Shown: in pieces, positions 50,569-61,726 of the stretch
How positions within the stretch are numbered: the stretch's first letter is position 1
How the letters are laid out: each line of letters opens with the position of its first letter
NCBI GenBank assembly: GCA_032358165.1
Contig: JAALGY010000010.1
Span: 248,001 to 312,000, forward strand
Direction of reading: 5' to 3'
From: Diplosphaera chodatii
Taxonomy: Eukaryota; Chlorophyta; Trebouxiophyceae; Prasiolales; Stichococcaceae
DNA length: 64,000 nucleotides
The notes under the pieces: generated by a model
Databases searched by the model: none
What the model was told of the DNA's origin: nothing
What the model saw: only the letters and a program-made list of their open reading frames with translations
Program-made: the position numbers and the translations under genes

Positions 50569-53018
50569 TCAAGCTGCTGCGGCGTTCTGCTGTGACCGCT
50601 GCAGCAGGCGCAGCAGCCAGTTGGCGAAGACGATGGAGGCGAAGTGCGCCAGCACGGTATTGGTGGACGCCTGTGCAGAGATGTTAGTAGCAGCATCAGT
50701 ACATGTGTAGCTGCGCTGTGGCCCTACCGACGGCTCGCCCTCTGATGCCGGGATGCAGTTGCGTCATCACACACAACAGCATGCAGCTCACACTGGCGGT
50801 TGCAGAGTGGCAGCATCCGCGGGCACTGAGCATGCAGATGACTGGCACCTGGATGGAGAAGGCATCCAGGGCTGCGGGGGCTCCGGCGCGGGTGGTGGGG
50901 TTCCCGGCGTAGGGGTTGCTGCTGGCGGTCGTCAGGGTCTTCGCTACCAGGGTGCCCACGGTGGACTGCAGGCATGGAACAGAAGGCTGGCATTGGATGC
51001 AGCAAGGGCAGACCAAGCTAGTCGTGCATGGACACTGTAACGAGATTGTTGTCGTGCTCTGCATGGGATTCCTTGACGGAAGCCTTGGCAGCTGGTGACG
51101 GAGCATTGCGAGCTCCGCGCATTTGCAATCAGGCAGCATGATACCACCACCGCAAGCGTTGTCAGTGTCCCACGCCCACTGGCTGATACTCAATCAGATC
51201 CTACTCCACAGCCAGCGCGCCTGCAGGCCGACGATCGTGGCGCCCAGGCCGATGAGGTTGATGTTGATGTTGGTCAGCAGCGACGACACCACCTTGCCTG
51301 TCGCGATCGCCTCCCCGCGTTCCAGGATGGAGAATGCCCGCCTGCAGTTTGCCGTGGTGATGTGAACATCAGGCAGGCTCAGAGCGTGCACCAGAAAGGA
51401 GCGCAGATGCAACAGTCCCTCATACGCCCGTTGGTGGCATCTGCAGGGATATAGTGCCATGATACGGCCGTGCTGGCCCTCGAACCTCGCCTATCTTAGA
51501 CCATACGATGGACATGCCGGCACCTCAACATCTGGATGAGCCCATGCGCATTGCAGCAGTGCATCGATGCATGCAGGTCAGTGCGCCAGCGCTGGGACAG
51601 TGGTTTGTTGATGTCTGTGAATCAGGGCATCGTGCATCAGCCCTAAGCCTTCACTGGCTGACAGGGTTGTCGATGCAATTTGTCACAGGTCATCCTCAGA
51701 ATGTCCCCTTTGGGTGCTCTGCATCGGCCACTCTGCCAGCTGCTGACACGTCCACAACTCGCATGCCCATGAGCATCATTATCGTCGGCCCAATTTTGAA
51801 GATTTCCTCCCAAAAAAGCCTGAGATTTCCTCCAAAAAGCCTGGCAGCACCTCACCTGCGCAGGCCCTGCGCCAGGAAGGTGGAGAAGAAGCTGAAGATG
51901 ACGCCCACCAGCGTGAACCACACGCTCACGTTGGGGGCGCGCCCGGGCGCCTGCACCACGCACAAGCACGAATTGATGCAAATGCCGTTTCCTCTTCCTT
52001 TCCTTTCCCCTTCCTGCTACTGCTGGTCTGTTCGCAGAGGCACTGTACCCTGCAGCGTTGCCTTGTTTCCCTGTCCTGTCCAGGACAGGACAGGAAGGAC
52101 AGCTGTCAAGCGCAGCGCCAACCCCGCGCTGTACAGTTGGGGGGAACTTCCTCTGAAACACTCTTCCGCCACTCCTCCGCCATGCCAGAGGGCGGACTGC
52201 AACAACCTTGATAGTCACAGACATATGGCAAAGGGCGGAGGCCACGGCAGCCGTGTGGCCGGCATCAAACCATGTGAAACACATGGCTACAGCACCTTGA
52301 CACAGAGGTTTTCAGAGTTTGGGACAGACGAGTGCAGTGCGGCGCACCGCGGTGGACTGGATGGCGAAGAACAGGATGACGCCGGACACCACGCTGAGGC
52401 TGAGCTGCGTCCAGAAGGACACGACCGCCAGGTTGCGCAGGCTGACGGCGGTGCGGTTCGAGATGTCCGCGTCGCTGTGCCCCGCGCCCGGGCCGCCGCC
52501 CGCCGGCGGGCCTGCCTTCTGGTCTGCGTTCTGTTGTGAATCACGGGTAGAGTCAGGAGCGCAGTGTACAGGTGAGGGCCGGCGGTATATCAGGAGCATG
52601 ACCGTGCTAACCAGTGGCTAGATCCAGGTGGGGCACGAGCTGTTCTGGTGGGCCTGCAAGGGGATTATAGCAAGCATCCCAGCACCTCATCAAGCCAGTT
52701 GGGGCCGCTGCCCGGCCGGCTCGGCGGCTTGTTGTCCCTGGCGCCGTAGAACCCTGCCCGCACCGGCACCTGCGCGCACGGATGCGGAACGCTGAGGGCC
52801 GGCGTGAGGCGCTGCGGTGGTGAACGGATGCGCATCATGTGCTGCTGTGCGCGAGGAACCTGCACATTCGCCACAGTCTATGTCACCGTGAGGAGCCTCT
52901 GCTGCTTGCGCCTGATCGGGGCGGACAGCGGCGTCGTTGGCTGAAGTGCGGCAGTTCTGGTGATCTTGATCGTGCCTGGCCGCAGGCCTGACACCCTCTG
53001 GGCCGGAACCGTCTGCAT
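50569..53018 (-). CDS. DUF3611 family membrane protein, probably plastid
   Basis: Family of unknown function found in cyanobacteria and plastids. Seven exons (52887-53018, 52686-52769, 52348-52530, 51856-51950, 51221-51341, 50849-50965, 50569-50670) join in phase to 277 residues. Exon 1 (MQTVPAQRVSGLRPGTIK...) is rich in Arg, Thr, Ser and Ala with no acidic residues, as in plastid transit peptides. Four hydrophobic segments follow: SFWTQLSLSVVSGVILFFAI, VWFTLVGVIFSFFSTFLA, INLIGLGATIVGLQ-STVGTLVAKTL and VLAHFASIVFANWLLRLL. ALDAFSIQ-ASTNTVLAHF matches the family's conserved C-terminal block. The intron after exon 5 needs a GC donor (CAG/GCGCGC at 51221) to keep phase. Stop is TGA at 50569-50571. 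Confidence 0.82.
52070..52094. repeat. 25-base near-perfect palindrome in a DUF3611 intron
   Basis: CCTGTCCTGTCC and its exact reverse complement are separated by a single A. It lies in the intron between the exons at 52348-52530 and 51856-51950. Confidence 0.85.
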
Positions 53019-53502
53019 GCTGAACCTGATTAAGTATACAGGGTAGCCCGTGCGTTAACGGCTGGACCTGTACCTCAAACAGCCGAAGAAGGCTGTGCTT
53101 CTGAGATCGTCTCTGCAAGTGTGGAATTATCAATTAACAAGAAATATGTTTGCAGGTTTGAGACACCCAACCTTCCTGGTCTAGTACCTAGTGCGAAGCT
53201 GCCACATTATTTAGATTCTCGGCGGCCTCGACAGGGCCTCGAAGAAGAAGCCTCGAAAAATGTTATGTGACATAGGCGCCGCGTCATATCACCTGCTGCT
53301 ACTTAATGAAATCTGTAACTGGCAGCTTGCATGTCGTGCGGATGCCCCTGCTTGCATTGTTGTCAACTGGTCAACTGCCGTGATTGACCTGCCGTTGGAT
53401 ATTATTGTCAGGTGTGGTCCGCCTCATGCCGATATTGCCCCAGCAGGACGTCTAGGCTTTTGGTTGTTGCAAGTGCGTCTGTGCGCACGACAGCACTGCA
53501 GC
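53019..53502. promoter_or_regulatory. Divergent promoter region, DUF3611 (-) and F-box/LRR copy 1 (+)
   Basis: A 484-base gap between divergent starts. An ATG at 53260 is in frame with F-box copy 1 but would add about 80 residues absent from copies 2 and 3, so I treat this stretch as untranslated. Confidence 0.45.
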
Positions 53503-55565
53503 ATGGCCTCGAGCAGGAAGGCGAAGCGTGCATGCCAACCCGTGGCTCCTGCCCTTCAAACCCTGCCGGCTGATGTGCTGCTCAACATTGCCCTGCACCT
53601 GGACCTCCAAGACAGGCGAGTGGTCCAGGAGCTTGTCACCTACCACGCCAACCTGGTCTTGGCGGTGATGCCTCTAAGTTTGGGCACTGACGGCATTGAC
53701 CTTGGGTGTGCAGGCTGGAGTTGAGCCATGCTTGCAAGTATCTTCTCATTTTCATCAGGGACTCGAGCTCGCTGTGGCATCACATCGGGCTGAACCATGC
53801 TGACTTCATCTCACAAGAGTCGAACAACTACAGCATGCACCGAGCTGCCTTCGTGCGCCGCTACATCAACACTGTTCGCAGTGTAGATGTTGGCCCCCAA
53901 CGGGTGAGGCACAGCAATACGTAACTGGATGGATGACATGCTGATGCAAGTGATGCGAAGGCTCCTTGCCCAAGCAAAACACAGATGCACTCAGCTGGTC
54001 AGTCTTCATGTGCAATCTCAGACACTGGATGAAGAGGCAATCTCTACTGTGGTGCCGCTCCTGGCGGTGCTGTCTGGCGCTGCGAAGCCTGCGCATGCGT
54101 CCCCGGACAAATCCAGAGGTCTTCGCCCACTGCGGCTTGCTGCACCAGCTGACGGCTCTAGAGGTTGGGCCGCTGGTGGGCACCCTTCGTGCACATCAGC
54201 TCGGCGACATTCTTGGACGTCTGACGCAGCTGCAGCGCCTTCGTCTGCGCTTTAACTTGGGTGTGTTTGCATTGCTCATAGTTGCGGCCCTGACTGCCAG
54301 CAATTGCTCCTGCAATTCAATTGGTGACAGGTGGGGTGTTTCACTGGTTGATGCGCAACACTGCCTGGCTGCAGATCGGGCCCCGGACGCTAGTAGGTTT
54401 CCGCATGCTCTCTCCAGGCTGTCAGCCTTGACACCCTCAGCTTTGGTACACCAAGACCAACTGCAGATCCAGGTCGCGCCCAGAACTTTGCGTTCAATGA
54501 TTTGCCAGCCGAGCTGTTTCGACGGCTACGCCGCCTGCAGTACCTGCAGCTCTTCAACTGCGGAGTCACCAGCTTGCCCATGGGAATCAGCCTTCTCACG
54601 GGTAACAATCGACAAGATGACCCAGACTGCCCCCATGTACTCTGCAGTTGCACAGTGTTCATGTGCCAGCCTCTTGGAACTGCTGTTGTCACCATGCGCA
54701 GGGCTGCAGACGCTCAGCATCTTGTCTGCTACCGTGTTCCCACTGCCGCGGCTGCAGCTGCCCCCAGAGATCAGCACCTGCACCGCCCTAACATCGCTGC
54801 AGCTCAGCTGTGCTGCCATTCCGCAGCCCATGTGGTGCCTGCCGCTGCGCGAGCTGACGTTGGACCAGACGCTGCTTGCTGCCGCTGAGATGCAGCAGTT
54901 CACCCGGCTGTCAGCGCTGCAGTCGCTGCGGCTCTGCAACAGGCGGGGTGAGGGTGAGAGGCTCGGCTACTACGGGGCACTGCACGACCTCGCTGTCAGC
55001 AGCAGCTTGACGTGCCTCCGGCTGGATGGCAACAGCATGGAAGAGCTGCCGCTGGTCCCAGCCCTTGGTCAGCTGCTGGTGCTTGACGTGAAGCTCAACA
55101 GGTGACACCCCTCGCTGAGCACCCAGGATCTGGTGGACCCAGCATTGCGAGCTCACTGCGCACGGAGGTTGCATGGCATCCCCTCTGCATGCTGGGTGCT
55201 GAACAGTCAGAATGACTCGTCGCAGGTTGACAGATGTGGTGGATCTGCCGCTGGAGGCATTGACAGCGACCAGTGTGCTGGACCTTTCGTTCAACGATCT
55301 GGACCTGATTGATCATGCTAGAGATTTCGCCAGAATGTCTGCATTGCGCGTCCTAGGGCTGAGAAAGGAACCCAGCACGCGCTGGTACGGCACCGAAGTG
55401 CAGGCCGTTGTTGACATCAACAGCATCCGCCGGCAACTAGGCCACTCAGCTATCATAACGGAGTGTCAGTCCGTTGCAGAGATCGGTCCTCCGGGTGTTG
55501 GTTTTGATCTCGACAAGGACACCTGCTTCCTGCACACTGTTGTGAACTCAATCAATGTGTTGTGA
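53503..55565 (+). pseudogene. F-box/LRR protein, tandem copy 1, frame broken
   Basis: The start at 53503 (MASSRKAKR) is set by alignment with copies 2 and 3. Exon 1 (53503-53615) encodes the F-box half LPADVLLNIALHLDLQDR and exon 2 (53714-53903) the rest (LSHACKYLLIFIRDSSSLWH). The third exon reads VVPLLAVLSG, then loses frame: compared with copy 2, eight bases are missing near 54076, so the original frame hits TAA at 54253-54255 before the donor. A second loss of one base near 54433 restores frame (total nine). Downstream LRR exons are intact (LQTLSILSA, LTSLQLSCAAIPQPMWCLPL, LTCLRLDGNSMEELPL, SVLDLSFNDLDL), ending DKDTCFLHTVVNSINVL, TGA at 55563-55565. Intron 1 has a GC donor. A sequencing error or unusual splicing could mimic the break. 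Confidence 0.65.
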
Positions 55566-56076
55566 AACACGGCGGTGGTCTTGAGCTGCGCTAGTAGTGG
55601 CTGCACATTGTAGCATACGGTTGAATATCGTGGTGTTCCGGAGAAGCAGGAGCAGGACTGCATGTCTCATCACACCGCAATCAACACGACAGTCCACGGT
55701 CCTACAGTGCTACAGACAAGTGACACAACATCATGAGTCATCACATGCATTGCGAACGAACACACAGGGAACACACATCACAACAGGTCGTCATTCTGCC
55801 ACTCCCATCACAGCTGCATAGATCTATTGGGTTGCATCCTGTCAGGCTCCACGTCGCAGATCCAGCCGAATGCTGTAACCGTCTTGGTGAAATCGCCTGC
55901 GCCAGTGTACCTGCATGCGCACTCCGTCTGCCTACCTTACGGCCGTTTGCTGAGCTGAATTCTGCTTGATCGAGCCCAAGACAGCCTGAATGTCCTGAGT
56001 GATCGACACCCTTGTAAGTTGTCCAGATCAGGTCTTGCTGCTGGGAGGCTGTGCAAGCAGTCAGCACTGTGCAGCA
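55566..56076. other. Intergenic gap between F-box/LRR copies 1 and 2
   Basis: About 510 bases. A TGTAA near 55874 could end transcripts of copy 1. No gene was recognised. Confidence 0.4.
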
Positions 56077-58221
56077 ATGGCATCCAAGAGGGCCAAGCAC
56101 ATCGGGGTTCCTGCCACGCCCACCCTTCGATCGTTGCCTTATGAGCTGCTGTCTTGCATCGCTGTGCTTCTGAGCCTCAAAGAAAGGCAAGTCGGTTCAA
56201 AGGTGGACACTCATCATGTCAGACGGGGCGCCTGTGATATCAGATACATGAACGATACGGACGATGCTTCACCCTGACGTGCAGGCTGACCTTGAGCCGT
56301 GTGTGCAAGCAGCTTCACGCCTTTGTGGGGGAAGCAGGTGCCCTTTGGCATAACATCGATTTTGGTCGTGCCAATTTCCTCACGGCAGAGACATCCCTGA
56401 CACACAGCGTGCAGCGAGTTGCTTTCGTGCAAGAGCGCATCAATGCTGTCCGCTCCATCAACATCGGCCCCTCTCAGGCAGGCTGCCTCACCTGCTCGAC
56501 AGTGCGCATGGTTGCATGACAGGCAATGCTCATTAGCCCGGTCTTCACCATTACGTTTATCAAGGTGTCCAAGTGAGGTCTCCAATGACAGGTTGTGTGC
56601 ATTACGCTGCAGAGGACCCCGCTGCAGGGCCGGGTGCCGCTCGCCTTGGCACCACTCCTGGCGGTGCTGTCCGGTGCAACGGCGCTGCGGAAACTGTGCA
56701 TCCTCGCAGACATAAGCCCTGAGACTTACCTACACTGCGGCCTGCTGCACCAGCTGACAAGTCTGGAGGTCGGGCCGGTGACCGACTGCCTTGATGCAGA
56801 GCAGCTCAGCAGCTGTCTCTGGGGCCTGACACAGCTGCGCAGCTTGCGCCTGCGCTTTGAGCTCGGTGCGGGCGCTTGTCTGTGTCGTGCTGCAGCATGC
56901 TACCTCATCAACAGCAGCAGATGTTCTGGCCAGTCCATTGAAATAGGTACAATTTGGCTGTTGCAGAGCAGGGCGACAGGGCCCCGCTAGAAGGGCCCTA
57001 CAGCCTTCCGCCCGCCCTCTTGAGGCTGACGGCCCTGACGCACCTCAGCTTCGGAAGGCAGCGACCACACGATTACGACTTGTCTCCACCTGGAGTCGAG
57101 TTCGTATATGGCGAGCTGCCGGCCGAGCTGTTCCAGCAGTTGCGGCACCTGCAGTACCTGCAGCTTTTCAACTGCACGGTCACGGGAGTGCCAGCAAACA
57201 TCAGCCTCCTCACAGGTGAGCGGTTTGTCATTTGCCCCTTCCATGTTCCAGCCAGGCTGCAGACAGCCTGCAGTGGAGCTTCGTCAACACTTGCCATGTT
57301 GTGCAGGGCTGCAGACGCTCAGCATCTTGTCCTCGACAGAGCTGGAGACGCCGCAGCTGCAGCTGCCACCAGAGATCAGCAGTTGCACAGCCCTGACATC
57401 GCTGCAGCTCAGCTGCGCTGCCGTCCCGCAGCACATGTGGTGCCTGCCGCTGCGCGAGCTGACGCTCGATCAGACTACTCTGACAGTGGCAGACATGCAG
57501 CAGTTCACCAGGCTGTCTGCGCTGCAGTCGCTGCGGCTCTGCAACCGAAAGATTTCTGGTGAGGTGTTTGGAGAAGACCCGGGCCAGCTCGCTGTCAGCA
57601 CCAGCCTGACGTGCCTTCGGCTGGATGGCAACAACATGGGCGGCATCCCATTCATCCCGGCTCTTGGCCAGCTGCTGGTGCTGGACCTGAAGCGGAACAG
57701 GTGACTGTGTCTCTACTCCTCTCCTTTGCTTCATATATTGCACCGTAGATTTCTGCAACCCTGCTCTATGGTTCTGGGTCGCATCGCCATGCATGGCTGG
57801 CGTCAGGATACTCGGCCGGCAACAAGCTGGCAACAAGAGGGTGTCGGTGCGCTGCAGTCTAAGCGGCGTGGCGGATGTCGAGCTGCAAGCGCTCAGAGCC
57901 CTTCGTGTGCTGGACTTGTCCTTCGACGATGGCCTCTCCCTGGCCGACGATGGCAGAGAGGATGACGAGGACGCGAGCGCGATCGCCAGCGCGCCCGCGC
58001 TGCGTGTTCTGGGACTCAGAAAGGATTGCAGGATGCCCTGGGACACCGCAGACCTGCAGGCGGTCAGCGACATCCACCGCATCCGGCAGCAGATGGGCCG
58101 CCCACCAATCCGTATGGTGATCAAGCCCACCAATCAGCTGGGCGGCCCGCCTGAAGCCTTCTGTGGACTCGACCGGGACACCTACTTCCTGGACACGGTC
58201 GTGAACGACTGCAGGTATTGA
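56077..58221 (+). CDS. F-box/leucine-rich-repeat protein, tandem copy 2 (intact)
   Basis: Likely a substrate-recognition subunit of an SCF ubiquitin ligase; this is inferred from an F-box plus LRR layout, and the target is unknown. Six exons (56077-56186, 56285-56477, 56592-56865, 56967-57215, 57307-57700, 57858-58221) join in phase to 527 residues. F-box: LPYELLSCIAVLLSLKER/LTLSRVCKQLHAFVGEAGALWHNI, split by intron 1. LRR-like strands include LEVGPVTDCLDAEQL, LRSLRLRFELG, LQYLQLFNCTVTGVP, LTSLQLSCAAVPQHMWCLPL, LTCLRLDGNNMGGIP, LLVLDLKRNR and LRVLDLSFDDGLSL. The ending LDRDTYFLDTVVNDCRY is shared with its neighbours. Introns 1 (AG/GCAAGT) and 2 (CAG/GCAGGC) both need GC donors. I do not recognise a named orthologue. 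Confidence 0.78.
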
Positions 58222-58974
58222 AGCACAGTACGATTACAGAGTTTTCTGCGACATGTTAGCAGCACTGTGTTGCCTCTGCCAGCAGGGTAGCAAAATGAGA
58301 GCGAGGGCAGAGTGGTTCTGGTGTTCGCATGTCTTGGCTCCTGCTACAGGCGACAGGCACATCTGCAGGCGGTTGAAAGCTGGACTGTTGTAAGCTATGC
58401 GTGAAATACAGGTGTTGGCGCTAAGCAGGCGCCTATTGCTGCTACTTCTAGTGTGCTTGCAGCAACCTCAATTGATGCCACCTACCATTGCCCACTACTC
58501 TTCCTAGTCTTCCTATACTGGTGATAAGAACGCCACCAATTGGCTCCTGGGCTTTGCCGGCATCCTGTCTTGAAGCGTCCTCGATTTTCCTACAGAGCTT
58601 TAACCGTAACTGTACTACATCATTACAGCAAGCTGCCATGTCATCATCAGTCACCATCTGCAACCCACATGACCTCGCAGGTCCTGTCCGCAACATCAGC
58701 GGCCGCGCAAAGGCATCTGATTCTCACTGCAAACAGCTCACATATAGCGTCACAGCCGTGACCACATTCGCTGCAACAAGTTGCGGTGTCAGAGGTGCAT
58801 GTGATCAGGTCGTGTGCGAATGCTCATACCTGCACAGCTTGCGGGCAATGATCACATGTGCGTGGTCGTCTTTGCGGCCAGTCGATCATGCATAGTGGCA
58901 GCTGACGCCAGCCATCCTCGTCGATATGTTCACCTGATATGAGACACCACGTTTGAATAGACAACAACACAGCA
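58222..58974. other. Intergenic gap between F-box/LRR copies 2 and 3
   Basis: About 750 bases, with TGTAA at 58389-58393, about 170 bases past the copy 2 stop, as a possible polyadenylation signal. The remainder should hold the promoter of copy 3. No gene was recognised. Confidence 0.4.
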
Positions 58975-61109
58975 ATGGCCCCAACAAGGAGGAAGGCCAA
59001 ACGCAGATGCTGTCCGGACGTTCCCACCCTTCAGTCCCTGCCGTCCGATCTAGTGTGTCGGATTGCTCTACATTTGGACCCCGTGGAGAGGCGAGTGGGC
59101 CATGGGCTTACAACTCACTGGCGGCATGTGTGCTTGGGTGGTAGTGAGGTCAATGCCAACCGTGAGACCGTGGTGTGCAGGCTCTTTTGCCTGGGCCTCG
59201 TGTGCAAGCAGATGAACCAGATCATCAGGGAGCCAAGCTTGTTGTGGCGTGATCTGGAGTTTGATCGCCCCGACGCCTTCGACCGCCGGAACAACCTGAG
59301 GCACAGCGTGCACCGGCTTGCCTTCGTGCGGCGCCACATCAATGTCGTCCGCAGCGTGGACGTGGGCTCGTACATCGTGAGTGATTCTAGCCTGAAGCAT
59401 CATGGTTGCCTGCCCTGTCAGCTCATACACCATGCTCACTGAGGGCATCTGGCGACGACACAAAACACAAGCAGTCCCACATAGCAGCATCATGAGCCTG
59501 CTTGCTCCTCGATCATGTCACAGGGCGATGCTACGCCCACTCTGGCTACACTGTTGGCGGTGCTGGCTGGGGCGCCGACTCTGCGGAGGCTGTGCATGCT
59601 TGCTGAGACAGGTCCAGAGACCTTCACCCACTGCGGCCAGCTGCACCAGCTGACGGCTCTGGAGGTGGGGCCAGTGACTGGGTGCTTCCACCCTGAGCAG
59701 TTCGACGACTGTCTCTGGGGCCTGACGCAGCTGCAGAGCCTGCGGCTGCGCTTCGACTTGGGTGCGAGTGCATTATTTTAAAGCAGCAGCAGCACTATAT
59801 GCAGCCGAGTTTGCTAGATGGTTGCATCCACCAATCGGCATACTTGCTGCTGTGTGTTCATCTGCCACCTGTCTGCTTGCAGAGTGGCATACAGATGAAG
59901 GCCCTCGCAAGTTTCCGCTGGTCCTGCTGAGGCTTTCGGCGCTGACGCACCTCAGCTTTGGGACACAGCGGCCAGAATCAGATCCAGCTCGCACTCAGTA
60001 CTTTGTCTTTGGTGACCTGCCAGCTGAGCTCTTCCAGCGTCTCTGCCGCCTGCAGTTCCTGCAGCTCTTCAACTGTGCAGTGACCAGCTGCCCTGCGGAG
60101 ATCAGCCTCCTCACAGGTGAGCGGGAGACGTCCGGAGGAAGATATCTCACTCTGCGCTGCAGATATGTGGACACAGGTCACCAACGGCGTCCGCCATGTT
60201 GCGCAGGGCTGCAGACGCTGAGCATCTTGTCCGCAAAGGCGCTCCCGCAGCCGCAGCTGCAGCTGCCGGCGGAGATCAGCGCCTGCACCGCCCTGACCTC
60301 GCTGCAGCTCAGCTGCGCCTCCATCCCGCAGCCCATGTGGCAGCTGCCGCTGCGCGAGCTAACACTGGACCAGACGTGGATGACTGCCGCCGACATGCAG
60401 CAATTCTCCGGTTTGGCAGCGCTGCGGTCGCTGCAGCTCTGCAACAAACAGGACGCACAGCCTGAGCGCCACTACTTCAGCGCGTTGCACAGCCTGGCTG
60501 TCGGCCCACAGCTGACGTGCCTCCGACTGGACGGCAACAGTCTCACATCTACTTATCCACTCTCAGCAATCACGCAGCTGGTGGAGCTTGACGTCAGGCG
60601 GAACAGGTACACGTTGCTGCGTCAAGCACCATGACACCCCACGCTTGGCCGAGTCACCCTACACAAGCGTGCTGCGTGGAGACTGGTGTGCATACTGGAA
60701 CACAGTCTGGGCCTTGAGTGCATCATTCCTATCATGCAGGCTGACAGACAAGTTCTTCATGCGGCTGGCTTTCGCGACGAGACTCAGGAAACTGGACCTG
60801 TCGTTCAACGAGCAGCTGACTCTGCACAACCCGCGCGACTCATGCATAGACGACAGCTTTGCCATGGTGCTCGCGCGTCTGCCGGCGATCCGCATCGTGG
60901 GCCTCCGAAGGGAGGGTTTGTTCAGCACATCTTGGAACGCCTACGACATGCAGTTGGTGAATAATTTACACCGCGCCTGCGCCAGCGATGGCCGGCAAGC
61001 GCCAAACATGATCTTCCGCACAGATGAAGTGGGCGATAGGCCGGAAGATGTTGGTGAGCTGGATCGGGACACATTTTTCCTGGACCAGGTTGTCAATGCA
61101 TTCTTGTGA
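58975..61109 (+). CDS. F-box/leucine-rich-repeat protein, tandem copy 3 (intact)
   Basis: Six exons (58975-59090, 59181-59376, 59524-59761, 59883-60116, 60207-60606, 60740-61109) join in phase to 517 residues. It starts MAPTRRKAKRRCC, a basic leader shared in style with copies 1 and 2. F-box: LPSDLVCRIALHLDPVER/LFCLGLVCKQMNQIIREPSLLW. The LRR region includes LTALEVGPVTGCFHPEQF, LQSLRLRFDLG, LTHLSFGTQRP, LPAELFQRLCRLQFLQLFN, LTSLQLSCASIPQPMWQLPL, LTCLRLDGNSL and LRKLDLSFNEQLTLH. It ends LDRDTFFLDQVVNAFL with TGA at 61107-61109. Intron 1 uses AG/GCGAGT like its paralogues; intron 2 is a normal GT donor, unlike copy 2. Role as an SCF adaptor is inferred from domain layout only. Confidence 0.78.
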
Positions 61110-61726
61110 GTACTGCTGATAGCCTATCTGGCATGCCCATATTGTACATCTGTAGAAACAATGCAGACGGCGGACAGAACTGGTGACAGGTTGTGAAGGT
61201 GCTTTCTGAGTTGTGTCAGACTGTACTGCTCTGTGTAGCGGCATGTGCGTGGTGTGCTGGCGCCGTACATGCGAGCATCTACATGTACAAGCGTGTATCA
61301 GAAAGCCAATCATGAAATCGCACTGCTGGCTGGTACACAGCTGGACTCAAATATTGATCATCTAGTGCTGGGCCAGTAAGGACGAACAACAGGATATGAG
61401 GAAGGTGACAGACGAGCAACCTACTTCCAGCCCAGGCAATTCCAGATCTTGCATGTGGTCTTCCCCCAGCAACAGAAACATTTCCCTGCACACAAATACA
61501 CAGCGTGCTCATCCTTGGACGGAGTTGTTACCGCAGCCTCTGCAACGCTGTCCCTGCAGAGTGCAGCAAGCATTGAGTTGCAAGACCAGTGTGTGTCTGA
61601 TGTTCCAAGGTTCCTCACGCCCATAAACTTTCAAACAATGGAAACGTGAGCGTTGCTAGGTGATAGACTGATAGCTTTAGGCGCTTCTCACACTCTGATC
61701 TGGCTTCCTCACGCGTAACTTTCGGG
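61110..61726. other. Intergenic gap before shikimate kinase
   Basis: About 620 bases, presumed 3' untranslated region of F-box copy 3 and promoter of shikimate kinase. No gene or RNA was recognised. Confidence 0.4.

Noticed and set aside
51508..52539. A plus-strand frame of over 300 codons opposite the DUF3611 gene
   Set aside because: No recognisable domain and low-complexity composition; it is antisense to well-supported DUF3611 exons.
53260..53502. Upstream in-frame ATG giving an 81-residue extension of F-box copy 1
   Set aside because: The extension has no counterpart in copies 2 and 3, whose starts align with 53503.
53966..55105. A long uninterrupted plus-strand frame through F-box copy 1
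   Set aside because: It passes through introns and reads parts of the LRR exons out of frame. The real exons match copies 2 and 3 in other frames, and its length is an effect of GC-rich sequence.
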